A stretch of DNA of 64,000 nt, from positions 434,001-498,000 of the forward strand of contig JALJCO010010195.1 of NCBI GenBank assembly GCA_023101725.1. Reading direction: 5' to 3'. Under the pieces are notes generated by a model that saw only the letters and a list, made by a program, of their open reading frames with translations, did not search any database and was not told the DNA's origin. Position numbers and translations under genes: made by a program. Shown piece after piece: positions 39,996 through 51,615 of this stretch (position 1 is the first letter of the stretch; every line of letters begins with the position of its first letter). The DNA comes from Atherinomorus stipes (taxonomy: Eukaryota > Chordata > Actinopteri > Atheriniformes > Atherinidae).

Positions 39996-42900
39996 GTTAG
40001 TTTATCACGTGTTGAACTAGTTAGCATGCTAACTGCTAGCCAGCCAATTACAAGCTCAGAGGTTGAATGTCGAAGTTGGCTAACCTCAGAAAGCTAAGTT
40101 AGCCTGCCAAAAGTTCAGTTGTGCATTTCATATTAATGTAACTTGAGCTAAGTGGTTTGATAAGAAGAGTTTAAAATTTCTGGTTACCAAAGATTACACT
40201 TTGCAAAACCTTAAAATCTCTTCCTCATGCCTGGTGGTTGAGCCATATATTGTCTTCCTTTACACTTTATGTTTAACGTAACTTTGCAGCTGCTTGTGCA
40301 AGATGAGATTTTTTCAACAGCGGGTTTTGCTTCCCTTTAAAGGCACTTTGTCCCCAACCTTACATTTGGCCATCCTATGGTGGAGTGCCTGAGGAAGTCA
40401 GTAGGCCAAGATCCTTTCTTTGGTGAGTTAATAAAGCATCCCATTAAATCTCATAATAGCAATCCTCATCTGCTTAAAAATACCTGCTTTGCTGTGCATA
40501 CAGTATTGTTTTGATGTTGCAGACATGCACATGATGGTGTCTCGACCAGAACAGTGGGTGAAGCCCATGGCTGCAGCAGGAGCCAACCAGTACACCTTCC
40601 ACTTGGAGGCCACCACCAACCCTGGAAACCTCATTAAGGAGATTAAAGAGAATGGCATGAAGGTGAGAAATGTTGCACTCCAAGAGGCAGAAACATGTTT
40701 TAGTTCTTGTGTACATGTCATGCCACTAATGGGGGTAAGTACGGTAAAGACGTTACAGATTCAAGTTCTTTTAATTTAGGCACCTGATTAAAGCTTGATG
40801 TCAGAAACATGCATTTCCCAACAAGTAAGACACTTATCTGCATCAGCTTCTTCCAGGTACACCTGTCATGATTATAGCTGTTTCTTTTTTAAACAAGAGT
40901 ACTTCCAGATTAGCTCTGCACCATTTGAACTCCAAATAAGTTCCTCGTGGTTCCAGGACAACAGAGGCTTTTCTCCTGGTGAACTACCATCCTGAGAACT
41001 TGGCTGAATTGTCTCCTTATTGGTTCTGAGGAATCAAGTTTATTTGCTTAAAAAATACTTGCATATATATCGTTACATTACATACAGTGAATAAGGTGAT
41101 GAAGTAAGCCAGGTGATGAGCCAGTGAACGGGTGTGTGTGTGTGTGTATGTACTTGTTCAGCAATCAACATGAGGACTGCTTTGCGCGTTTAACTAACAA
41201 AGTGAGGACATTTTTTAAAAGTGAGGACATTTTGTCTGGTCCTCACAAAAAAAAAAGCCTTAGAAAAACCCGTTTTTGTAAGTCAAGATTTGGTTTTAGA
41301 GTATAGGTCACAATTAGGTTTGGTTTTGTCTTATTTAGGCGATCAGTCATGGGCATTAGGGTTAGGGTAAGGGGGTAGGTAATGCATTATGTCAATGAAT
41401 GTCCTCACTAAGATAGCTGTGCAAGAATGTGTGTGTGTATTATGTATGTAACGGTATGAAAATTTTATGTCAAGATTATTGACCAAAATGATCATGATTA
41501 TCAATATTATTTATTGAAATCTGCCCAAAATGTTCAAAACTTACTAATACACACACTGAAATCATTTCACCAAGTTTTATTAAACACAAAAAACAAATTA
41601 ACAAGCATAAGTTATAATAAGATAAAAAAATATGTGAAAATAGTTTCCTACCAATATGCTTTAAAAAATCTAAAATACATCCAGACTTTGTCCTTTTTGT
41701 CCAAATTTTGCAAACTGTATCTGAGGGAATACTGCTGCGTTTCCAGGCATTGAGCAGCATCACTTTTCAAGAGTTTTTCAAAGTGCGATTATCACGATTT
41801 TAAGAGAGTGAAAATTTGAAGCAGTAATATCAGCCGTCAGGAATCTTTTTGTCGGTAATTGTTACATCCGTAGTGTGTATATATATATATTTAAGAAATG
41901 GTTTATTTAATGGAAAAAAAGAAAAGTAAAAGCAGCATTGTTGGAGCAATGTTAAAAAAATATCCCATTCAAAACTGGGTTTTGAATGGGGTCCCCCCTT
42001 AAGAGTCCCCCACTCACCTATTTTTTTTAGCCGGGAAAGGGGGTCGTGTAAATGGCAAGCAAGCGGATAAACGGCCTAGTATGGATAACTTTGCCGTTCA
42101 ATGAAGGAAGTGACGACAATAAACCCGCCACAGACTGACGACAAAACGCGCCACAGGAAAGTATCCTGAACAAAAGCGAAGATGTAGGTACCCAATCAAC
42201 ATTTTGCACAGCCATTGAAGATTTATAGTCATTTGTTGCTCCTAGCAAACAATGCTACATTATCAGTCCAAACAGAGCTGATGCACAGCCGTTAAAATGC
42301 GGACAAACGGGCATATCATGCTCGTTTAAGCACTCTCGCGGCCTAGTGTAGACGTAGCCTGTATATCTCTGTATATAGAGTACCTGCTTATTCACTTCAG
42401 TTTTCTGGTTGTTCTTGACTTGCATCTCTGACATTACTTCTTTGTGTGGCTTTTCTTATGGAAAAAAACAAACAATTTTGTTGTTTATTGTGTTTTTAGG
42501 TGGGTTTGGCCATAAAGCCTGGTACTACAGTGGAAGAGTTGGCACCCTGGGCTAATCAGATCGACATGGCTTTGGTCATGACTGTTGAGCCTGGTTTTGG
42601 AGGACAGAAGTTCATGGAAGACATGATGCCCAAGGTGAGGAAAAAGAAACACAGCTTGCTTTAACATTGCACAGCTCCCTATTTCACAGAGCAATGTTCA
42701 CCTGGGAAAACTTTTAGAACACATCCACCTCTTCCAGAGGTATTGCTTTTTTTTAATATATGTGTATATATAATGGCTGCGCTCTCTTTGAGCAGGATAA
42801 AGCTCCAAATTTGAATTCTTCTTTACAGATGTGCTGATCTGTTATCTGAACTGGATATCAGCTTCGATATTGACTAATTAGCTGGATTGGATATCGGACA

Positions 42901-43597
42901 AATGTACACAGCAGTACAGTTACAGCCATCTAGTCACGTCAATTCTATGTTTGCAACACCGGTTACGTCATGACGCGGAGCAAAGAAGTGTTATTCATTT
43001 ATTTTTGCTGCTAATTTACACTTTTATTTGTTAAATAATAAGTACATTTAATATTATTGCAAGTACTTTTTTTTTTTTACATAAGTGATACAGTTTATCT
43101 CTCACAATACTCTGAGACAACTTCACTGAAGTTTCTGCTAAACCAAAGAAATAAAAAGTAATGTTTCTTCATCAAATCAAAAAAGAAAATAGTTTGGCCA
43201 CATTAAGAGTATTCTATCTCTTTGTCTTCAAACTAATTCATGAAACTTATGTTGTACAGGTTTTGATTCCTTTTTTCTTTTTGTGCATGTGACCCAGGTG
43301 AGCTGGCTGCGGAGTCAGTTCCCTTCATTAGATATTGAAGTCGATGGAGGCGTCGGCCCTGACACTATTCACAAGTGTGCAGAGGTAAAGGACACAAACC
43401 TTCTCCAATAACCACCGAGAAGAGAAAACACTGATTTAGTGTTTTTTCATTGTGTGTGGTCTTATTTCCTCCAGGCCGGCGCTAACATGATTGTGTCAGG
43501 CAGTGCTGTGATTGGCAGCGAAGACCCTCGATCTGTCATTGCACTCCTGCGCACGGTAGTGGCCGAAGCTATCCAGAAACGCTCGCTGGACCGCTGA
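39874..43597 (+). CDS. rpe: ribulose-5-phosphate 3-epimerase, complete, six coding exons
   Basis: Cytosolic enzyme that interconverts D-ribulose 5-phosphate and D-xylulose 5-phosphate in the non-oxidative pentose phosphate pathway. Coding exons are 39874-39995, 40343-40422, 40523-40662, 42500-42634, 43298-43384 and 43475-43597. All introns are GT-AG and the joined frame gives 687 nt, i.e. 228 residues plus TGA, the same length as human RPE. The start lies in the context AGCATGG and the product opens [16 protein letters not shown], as in the family. The metal ligands known from human RPE are present: His35 and Asp37 (in LHLDVMDG), His70 (in DMHMMV) and Asp175 (in EVDGGVG). The GFGG phosphate loop (about 146-149) and the SGSA segment (about 196-199) are intact. 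No frameshift or internal stop is seen, so the gene looks functional. The family call comes from remembered similarity plus exact length and residue spacing. Confidence 0.97.
40343..40422 (+). CDS. rpe: rpe coding exon 2
   Basis: The acceptor TTTAAAG is followed by codons for [27 protein letters not shown], then one base of the Asp68 codon before donor GTGAGT. The HFVPN segment after the DVMDG motif is a family hallmark. Confidence 0.95.
40523..40662 (+). CDS. rpe: rpe coding exon 3
   Basis: The acceptor TTGCAG completes the Asp68 codon and continues into [16 protein letters not shown], with metal ligand His70. It ends in ENGMK at a phase-0 donor GTGAGA. Confidence 0.95.
41131..41440. repeat. 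interspersed repeat flanked by GT tracts, in rpe intron 3
   Basis: Between two TG-rich tracts (41131-41148 and 41429-41440) lie AAAGTGAGGACATTTTGTCT followed by GGTCCTCAC (about 41218-41246), then GTTAGGGTAAGGG, and finally GTCCTCACTAAGATAGCTGT (41401). These phrases form a common fish repeat; its class is not known to me. Confidence 0.5.
41441..41872. mobile_element. hAT-type MITE in rpe intron 3
   Basis: Flanked by a perfect 8-base duplication, GTGTGTAT (41433-41440 and 41873-41880), as hAT transposases make. Ends are the inverted pair TATGTATGTAACGGTATG and (complement) TACGGATGTAACAATTACC, the common GATGTAACGGTATG fish family. 432 bp, non-coding. Confidence 0.8.
42000..42362. mobile_element. 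MITE fragment, GTGTAGAC-end family, in rpe intron 3
   Basis: The right end GGCCTAGTGTAGACGTAGCC (42340-42359) matches the ends of the element at 56651-56935. The matching left end was not found, so this copy is probably truncated; the left limit is approximate. Confidence 0.45.
42500..42634 (+). CDS. rpe: rpe coding exon 4
   Basis: Phase-0 exon of 45 codons after a 1837 bp intron. It encodes [17 protein letters not shown] and the [14 protein letters not shown] segment, which contains the phosphate-contacting glycine loop. Acceptor TTTTTAG, donor GTGAGG. Confidence 0.95.
43298..43384 (+). CDS. rpe: rpe coding exon 5
   Basis: 29 codons in phase 0. It encodes [20 protein letters not shown], carrying metal ligand Asp175, and ends HKCAE before donor GTAAAG. 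The acceptor is ACCCAG. Confidence 0.95.
43475..43597 (+). CDS. rpe: rpe coding exon 6 with stop codon
   Basis: Starts [18 protein letters not shown] after acceptor CTCCAG and ends in KRSLDR followed by TGA. The C-terminus matches the vertebrate RPE ending, which fixes the end of the gene. The 3' UTR follows. Confidence 0.95.
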   Translation, partial: AGANMIVSGSAVIGSEDPRSVIALLRTVVAEAIQKRSLDR

Positions 43598-43947
43598 CAT
43601 CAAAGTCCCCGCAGTGACTTTCCGTCTGCCTGTCCAAAGCAGCCAGTGGAGACGACTCAGTATGGACATTTCTGGGGTAGAGGTCAAGGGTCACGGTCAG
43701 AACGGGGGGTTTTGGAGATGGTGTTCACTGACGGCCAAACGCCAGATCGGTTTGACATGAGCGAAGCTGCATCGTGCCTGTTTGAACTTGGTCCTCTCCT
43801 TCCACCTCCTCCTTTCTGAACAGTCGACTTAAACTGTGTCATCATGACATGGGAGCAAAGTTTTCACCGGAAAACTCTGTAAACATTCCTGAGCTTTATC
43901 TTAAATAGAAAATCATTTATACAAATAAAGTGGCCCAAGAAACACTT
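43598..43947 (+). other. rpe: rpe 3' UTR (approximate end)
   Basis: Runs from the stop codon past a canonical AATAAA at 43924-43929. The end is set about 18 bases after the signal and is approximate. Confidence 0.55.
43924..43929 (+). promoter_or_regulatory. rpe: polyadenylation signal of rpe
   Basis: Canonical AATAAA 327 bases after the rpe stop codon, followed within 60 bases by a T-rich tract at about 43977-43998, the usual downstream element pattern. Confidence 0.65.
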
Positions 43948-44979
43948 TTAGTTTGCCTTCAGTCGTGAAAGGTTATTTGTTTTTATTTTTATTTTTTTGT
44001 CTCCTCTCCATTTTCATCTTCTCACTTGTCTCACCTCATTTACTGTTGAAGTCATAAGCTACTTACTGTACTACTGAAAAAATACTATTAAATTCCACAT
44101 CTGTTTTTTGCAGATGAAACATTTCAATTGAAGTGTGTTTTCTTTGCATTTTGATCTTCACTTTGGTTCATATTAATAAATCTGCTTGCTAGTATGCAAA
44201 CTGAATTACTTAATGTCTTTTTATGTTTGCAAATGAGGAAAGTGTGCACTGCTTATTCAGTACTGATCTAATGAGGCAGTGTAAGCATGCATCTTTGAAC
44301 ATAATGCATGGTGTATTTAGTTCAAACAAAAAAAACTGAAAAGCATTTCAAGATTAAAGAAAATAGATTGGCTTGTGTTAACTCAGCAGTTCTCAAATAT
44401 TGTTTTTGCAACTGTACAGTACATAAGATCTACACTCTTACACAAGTAAGTATTCAGATGGTTGAACACTGCTGTAAATGTGACAGAAAACTTAATCTTC
44501 AACACAAAGGATTGATTGTAATTTTGTAACACAGTTGCCGTCATCTGAAGGTCACGAGTATTGATCTTATACGTACGCAAGACCAGTGTGGGGTCAGAGA
44601 TTATTGTGATAGTGTGCAGCTGATACCATGTGGTGAATTTTTGTCTTCTGTGCATGAAAGTTTTCAATCTTCAGTCCAAAAAGGTGTCTATGCATGTAAA
44701 GAAAGCATATTTAGATGTTGTCAAATATAATCAGTCTTAGAAAAAAAAAAAATCCCTCTGTTTGAGCTTTGGAGGAAGACGGCTAAATGGGATAGCTGTG
44801 GGAATCTTGTTGAGAAAAACCTGAACTAAACATTAAAATATGTTGTATAGCAGGAAACAATATCATTTCTAAAGTCTACAAGAAAGAATGTTTGTAAAAG
44901 GTTTACTTCAAAATACAAATTAACATTGAAAAGCAGAATTAAACAGATTTGACTTGGCTAGTGAAAATAAAGCTTTTAC
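43948..44979. other. intergenic DNA downstream of rpe
   Basis: Another AATAAA occurs at 44175 and could serve as a distal rpe polyadenylation site. No coding sequence was seen. Confidence 0.45.
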
Positions 44980-45670
44980 AGTCCTAATGCCAGACTTTTT
45001 GAACAGATAAACAGAATTTGGACCAAAGAGACAAGATAAGAAAATGTTCAAGTCCCAAAACATCAAATATGGTGGAAGCAGTATTTCGGCGCTGCTATAT
45101 ATAACTTGTTAAAAATGGTGCTTTTTGATGATCTGATCACTGTTAGAAGTTGTCATCAATCTGGCATGTACAGGGCTGTACTTTCTGCCTACATTTAGTC
45201 AAGTGCTGAATAACTGATAAGACAGGGATTTACTGTACAGATGGATAATGATGCAAAGATTCAGCTGAGGCAACTCTAAGCTTCTGCAGAAAAACAAAAG
45301 GAAGAAACTGCAACGGCTGAGCCAGTCACATGATCTCAGCCCTACTGATCATGCTTTTGATTGAAGACGCCACTGAAGGAACAAAGACCCACAAACAGGC
45401 AACAGCTGAAGGCAGCAAATCATCTGAAAGGAAGGAGCTCCACATTTGCTGATGTTTGTGGTTTCACACAGCTATTAGACTACAAAGGATTTGCATCCAA
45501 GTGTTATATTGAATAGAATATTTTCTAGAGATGTGATATATCTGTGTAAAAACTCTTATTCTTTAAAGTTTATTGCAATACTTCTGTATAAACTCCTTAA
45601 ATTAAAGATACAAATCAAAGCTTTAATCATGTCTTGATTGCTTTGTTTCACACTGTGATGGTAAACAGGC
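44980..45670 (+). mobile_element. Tc1-like transposon relic
   Basis: TTTGGACCAAAGAGACAAGA (about 45017) and ATATGGTGGAAGCAGTATTT (about 45067) match the WTDET and GGGS regions of Tc1 transposases. GAGCCAGTCACATGATCTCA (about 45318) corresponds to the SPDLNP region and AAAGACCCACAAACAGGCA (about 45383) lies downstream of it. CATGTCTTGATTGCTTTGTT (about 45628) matches a family inverted repeat. All frames are broken. Its left inverted repeat was not recognised. Confidence 0.65.
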
Positions 45671-48600
45671 GAAATCAGGAAAACTCGGCGAAATACTAAT
45701 GAACCCGACTGTGCAACAGCACAACAGTCTCACAGGCTGATTTCTGGGCATTATCAGGGTTTTTACTTTTAACTCATGTCTACTTTGTTTATCCATGCTC
45801 AACCCTTGTATATTAGACTTTTACCAGTCAAATAGATCAATGGCACTTTGACAGATTAACCTATTTGGACCTTGGGCTCAGTTTTTTTTTTTAAAAGCGC
45901 TTTTTCTGAAAAGCATAAACATGTCCAGCAAAAGCATGTTTTCTCAGCTTCTGAAAAAATTAAGTCAATAAAATAAAAACTCTGAGCTTTAACCTTTGAC
46001 TTATCAATTGTAATATACTGAATTGTAATATACTCAATTGACCCTTATGTTTAAAAATATTTGATGAAATCATCATGAAATTGGAAATCAATCAAGTGGT
46101 TTAATATAAAAAAGCTGAATGGGGTCTGACCGAGTTCATTTATATTAAACTGACAAGCTGACTGCTTTTTTCTTTCTTCACACACTAGGTGGCGACTTTG
46201 AACATAATGGTAGCTACATAGTGTGAAATACCATGATTAAACTGTGAGGGTATATTATTAATTTGTGGATTTGAACAAATCCTTTACTGTGGCTCTAAAT
46301 TAGAGACACAGTGCTGTAATCTATAATGCATTCAGACTCATGCTCTGAACAGCACCAGTAAGAGCTCAGCAGAGAATTTGGAGACAGAGCGACTGTAGAG
46401 GGGCTCTCTGCTGAAAACATGCTCACATCTCTGTGTTCTGACAGCAGTGTTTAAATCGTTGACTCTTTTTCCTAAAGACCTTTACCTTCATCACTTTTTC
46501 AGTCAATAAATCCGTAAAATTATGCTTTTGACCAAGTGAATAACATACAGTAATGCTGCCAGTGGCTTCTTACATAGAATAAGTCAACATGAAAGTTTAA
46601 CAAGATATGTTTCCAGGGCTTAACTGTACATGTTACATTTGTTTAGTCTGACTTCACTGTAGACTCCCTCCTCTGAAGACACCTAGTAAGACTAAAGTTG
46701 TGTCATATTGTATCTCTCATCTCTGTTGTCTGCTGAAAGAATCCCTCCTGTCAATGAAAATCACCCATAACACACTTCAAACTGCAAGCAGCTCGCTCTC
46801 AATAATGCAGCACATGTCTTGGAGGCAATTCACAGACCTGCTGAAATATTGATGCCTAAAATCTGTATTTTCATTTGAAAGTCACTCATAATGGTAGATA
46901 ATGTTATCGCCTATGCTCGCCGTATCGGTTCGTATGTACGAGTTCAAATCAAGTGTATGTGTGTGACATCAGAGTGTTTGTGTGATACATACATTTGTAA
47001 ATGATTAGGGAGCCTCCTGTGACAGATTTCTGCTCTAACAGATCATGACAAGCGTTTTGTATGCCAGTGTCATTGCTGCCTCGCAAAGAGAGAAAGACAG
47101 TTCTTGCAAGGGAGCTGTCAGCGCTTACACATGCTCCACACTCTTTAAGGGATGTTGCAGTCTCATTATCTGTTAAACGACAGTTGTTGCTTCTCTCTAC
47201 AGATTGTTTTCTGCCATTTATGCATCAGTTGTTGATTAATTTTGAAATTAGAGATACAGAAAATGAGGCAGAAGCAGCAAAAGTGGTGACAGTGGAAAAG
47301 TTAGAGGATGCTCATTCAGTGGCACACACACCCCAGTCCCAACTCATACATCAAAGTCAGGGCATGACAGACTTCCAGTTCTGGTGCCATGACAACTACA
47401 TCCACAGGTGATGTCAATTGTGGATAAAAGTAATAATAAATGGGGCATGGCAGGGGGACAGGGGAGAATAGTCAAGAAATCAATTAGGAGCTTGTTTTCT
47501 CCACCTGGTCACATATTAATCAACAAAGTCTTTCACAGCAAGGTGCTAGATAGGTATAAAAAGGAGCTCTGACAAACATAAGCGTATTAGAACAGGTATT
47601 CTGAGAGACCACAAAAGATTTAACACCAAAAATGAGTCACACAGCCGTCATGTAGAGCTTTTGATCTTCAGAGAACTGCCGTGAGCGAATGTCTCACCCC
47701 CTGACAGAGGTGTGTGCAGACTTTTAAAGAGTATTAGAGGTTATTCGCACAGTGAAGGTGGTCAGATCACCAATGGGCTGCTACACTGCACTGGTGAATC
47801 ACCACTATAGGGTGATGCTTTACACCTGGTTGTGATAAGCATAAAATCCACACCTGGAAACTTTACCTCAAACTTTCTTTTGCCAGTATCTCTTACCATT
47901 ATTATGACCTTAAGAAAGGAAAACCTAAAGGGGAAACACTTTTATGTGTGTTTAACAAATGCTTCAGCAAGCCGGGTCAGAATGTTCTCATGAATAGTTA
48001 ATTGTCCACAAGATGAATCTCTAAATGGCATAAAATTAAAGATGAAACACTCTGTCCAATACTAAAAGTAAGATCAGGAAATTTAAGTTCTCAGATCATG
48101 TTTATTAAGATCTTAGACTTTAGAGTAACAGCCATGGTCTTCTGACCCATTTTGGTGGCACATGGCATTTATAATGCACCTTCCTAGAGTCACTGTTGCC
48201 CTGCAGCATCCTGAGGTTGAGAAACCAAACTTTATAACTTTTTTTTTTTTTTTTTCCCAGATCAAAGTATCTGTGACAGCTGCATTCCGGTATACGATAT
48301 TGGGTTACACACCAGCAAATGGATGGATGGATAAACATACTGGACAATTGAACGTGCAACATGGCTGATTAAGCAAAAAACAAACAAACAAACACAAGCA
48401 AAAAACGCTTAATCAGAACATTATCAGAGGAGGAGAGGAAAATAAAGCGATAAAGTGACAGAGCACAATGAGACAAGAATTTACATCATACTGACTTTTA
48501 CAGGCTGGAAAAAAATTAAAGAAGAGACAGGATGCAAAATGGATACCAAATTAGCCATCATTATGAAGTGGCAGAAATCTGACAATGTTTGGTAGTTGTT

Positions 48601-48949
48601 TTAATTAGCTTGTCAAAGCTATTGATTATACACTGGAGGCCAATAGGAACAGGCAGATTATGCTTATTTTAAGGCTTTATGAAACTCAAAACATGGACCA
48701 ACTGCATAACCTTCTTGGAAGCATTGTCACAAAAAAGCTTTCTGCACTGCATAATTCAGCATCAGAAGCTTAAAATAAACAACTTAAAAGGCATGATGAC
48801 TTTAGGAAAACAGTTTGGAGGAACAATTATGTTAAAATGAGGCTTTTGGGTAGTGATGAGAAAAATATGTAAGATATTTGATATATAAGTAAACAGACTT
48901 GTTTCTCTTCCAACACGACAATAATGCCACATATGATTTCAGATAGATT
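45671..48949. other. intergenic, no gene supported
   Basis: The 116-codon frame at 47061-47411 has no recognisable pattern. An 11-base hairpin (GCTGATTAAGC with GCTTAATCAG, 48365-48417) encloses an A/C-rich loop. Confidence 0.5.
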
Positions 48950-49340
48950 ATCTTTATCTCTATATCTGTATCTGTATCTATATTATTATCTATATGAATG
49001 AATATCTACATGTAAATATGTATCTGTATCTGTATCTATATCTACACCTACATCAAAGTTTATAGCTTTATCCATATCTACATGTTGATCTATATCTACA
49101 GTATATATCAGCATCTTTATCTACAGTATATCAGGAACTATATCTATGTCTAAATCTATACCTATATCTATATCAATATCTATATGTCTATCTGTGTCTA
49201 TATCTGTATCTATATCTATATCTATATCTATATCTATATCTGTACTGTATTTCTGTATCTGTATGTATATTTTTATCTACATCTGTGTATACATTTATAT
49301 CTATATCTACTGTATATCTCAGCTGTATCTATACTTAAAA
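48950..49340. repeat. degenerate ATCTAT/ATCTGT repeat
   Basis: About 390 bases made almost wholly of ATCTAT, ATCTGT and ATCTAC units, most regular at 49165-49250. It is imperfect throughout, which suggests an old microsatellite. Confidence 0.9.
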
Positions 49341-51499
49341 TCAAGTATTTAGTATAATTACAGAGCTTATTCTGTTTTCTTAGGTAATTTGTATTTCATT
49401 TCAGGATACTGGTTTTTGGGTCATTCATCAGAGTGGAGATGGAGATGGGCATAAAGTCAATCTGGCGTCGACAAGGGGCAATGATCAAAGGATCAAGTTC
49501 TGCAGTTTAATGTGATAAATCCTTCCTAAGAAACTCAGCTGAGGAAAAATGAATGTAAATCTAGACACAATTGTAGGTTTAACTTTGAGGCTGTTCTTCA
49601 TGTTGTGAAACTGTAAAATCTTTCTTTTTAATCTAAAGAAAATATGTTGTATTTCACGTTCATGCTCTTTGGAAACAAGGCCGTCTTTTATAGGCCCTGC
49701 TACAGTAAGCAAAAAATTTGATTGTGGGTACCCAAACTTTTGCATGTTGCTGCATGTTACATGCTGTCAAATCCAGAGATACTGTTTGAAGTAGTTGCTT
49801 GTCACAGGGGAGTATTCTTTTTTCCCTCTCTCTTCTCCTCCTTCACTCTGTTGCCGTTTATTTTGTTGAATTTATTCCCTGCTGCATTCTCTTTGCCTCC
49901 GTGACTCACCCTTCCCCCTTTCTGAGATTGTTATACAGCAGAATTATATCTTTCTGCCTATGTCCTCATCTTCAGCACTAAAGGCACATTAGAGAACTCC
50001 CTTTGCCTGTTCCTGCTCATTCCTAATTACTAGGCATCCCACAGGAGAACAAGATGCATATTGTTGATTAACTCACTGTTGTTACCAACTTTACTTATGC
50101 AAAAAGTCCTCATCTGATAGCATGCATTGTCTTATTAACAATTAAAAATAACTTGTAGAAGATGGTATTACAAAAGATCTCTTTGCTTTGCCCTCCAGCA
50201 AGGTGGGCTACTGCACAAGTGCTGTGTATAAATACGACTGGTATAGGAGTGGCTGATTCACTGGGTGGGAGAGCAGGAGGGAACCTGTTCAGCCTTGTTG
50301 CCTCTCAGCTCTGTTTATAAAACCAATATAAGAAATGCCTAAAGGCACACTACTGTGTTGCTTATATCATGAGCTTACTGTGTCATTTCATGAGGATTTT
50401 CCTGTGCAGTGGCATACTCTAGCCTTCCGAAAGGGATTAAGGCAAATAAGTCGAAGAAATCAATCTTTTTAGATCAGAAACACATCAAAACAGATATTAA
50501 AGTCATAATAGTCGTTATAGAGATGGCAATGTCGGCCAGCAGATCCACTATTTTAGATCTGCAATAATTAAATGGATATGATATTGTTTTACATAAAAAT
50601 TTGTAAATGCTCAAACAGATCCCTTTACGAATAAATTGGGCACTTATTGAACCAAGTACATGCAAAAAATATTCTCAGCTTAAGGTTAACTTAATATGCT
50701 TTTGGCTTAAATAAAAGCTGACATTATAAGCTATTTTGCCATCTAAAAGCATACAGTCTGCCAAAATGTACACATACAATGTGTTTTTTGTTTCATTGCA
50801 TTGCTGTTACTGTTTGTTCTTTACAAACCCACCCTTTAATAGTTTAGTGTTTTATGTGTTTTGCAGAGCACAGGCGATTGAAAGTACCACATGTAAATGC
50901 AAGCTTAAAAATGGTTCAACATAGTAAAAATTTACAAAGAGGGAAGAACAACAGAGTGCAGAAATAAAAGATGTCACAAGCCCTTTTCAGTCATGAGGTG
51001 TGCAACATTAATGGCTTCATTAATCTTTTACCGTGACATCATCCAGTCAGTCTGACATTGGGCCTTTTTGCATTCACGTTCCTCTAAGCTTTATTTAGAC
51101 ATGCCTGTGAATGTGACTGAGGAAAAAAAAAGCTGTGTATGTTTTTGATATTTGAGTGAGACGGGTTTGTAAATCGAGAATTATATCGTCTTGATAGGGC
51201 CACATTTTTTTTTACAGTAGTGTGCCAGGTGCAGGGTGGCTTGTAAAAGCAGCAGTGATAGAAACAGCTGTAAATTGATGGGTTGGGTTTGATTATATTA
51301 CAATGAGAAAAGAGTTGTTATCAATATAAACATACTATCTCTAGCTTGTTCCTTTAAGTATTAACAGGTGAATCTCAAGACAGAATAGCAAGAATAGGAA
51401 CTTTATTCACTTCCCATCCCAGCTACCATTGAGAGGCAGGGTACATTTTGACCAGGTTGCAGTCCAACACAGATGCAAATAACCATCCACTTTCCCCAA
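49341..51499. other. intergenic, nothing recognised
   Basis: AT-rich. Pyrimidine-rich at 49825-49920. No exon or transposon ends were recognised. Confidence 0.5.
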
Positions 51500-51615
51500 T
51501 GACTTCTGTGGTCATTTGAGATTTGCCTTATAGTCTAACATGCATGTTTTTGGAAGAGTAGGAGGAAGCTGGTGTTGGAAAGAACCTGCACATGTCCAGG
51601 GAGAACCCAACCAAG
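51500..51615. repeat. diverged common teleost interspersed repeat, second copy
   Basis: TGCATGTTTTTGGAAGAGTA, followed by GGAGGAAGCTGG and CACATGTCCAGGGAGAAC, is a worn copy of the same repeat type as at about 34.35 kb, here covering a different part of the unit. Confidence 0.45.

Noticed and set aside
47061..47411. 116-codon open frame in the rpe-igsf3 interval
   Set aside because: No homology pattern and no splice-site or promoter support; length is within chance expectation for 64 kb.
48950..49340. Regularly spaced repeats resembling a CRISPR array
   Set aside because: Units are 6 bases with no unique spacers, and the genome is a vertebrate; it is a microsatellite.
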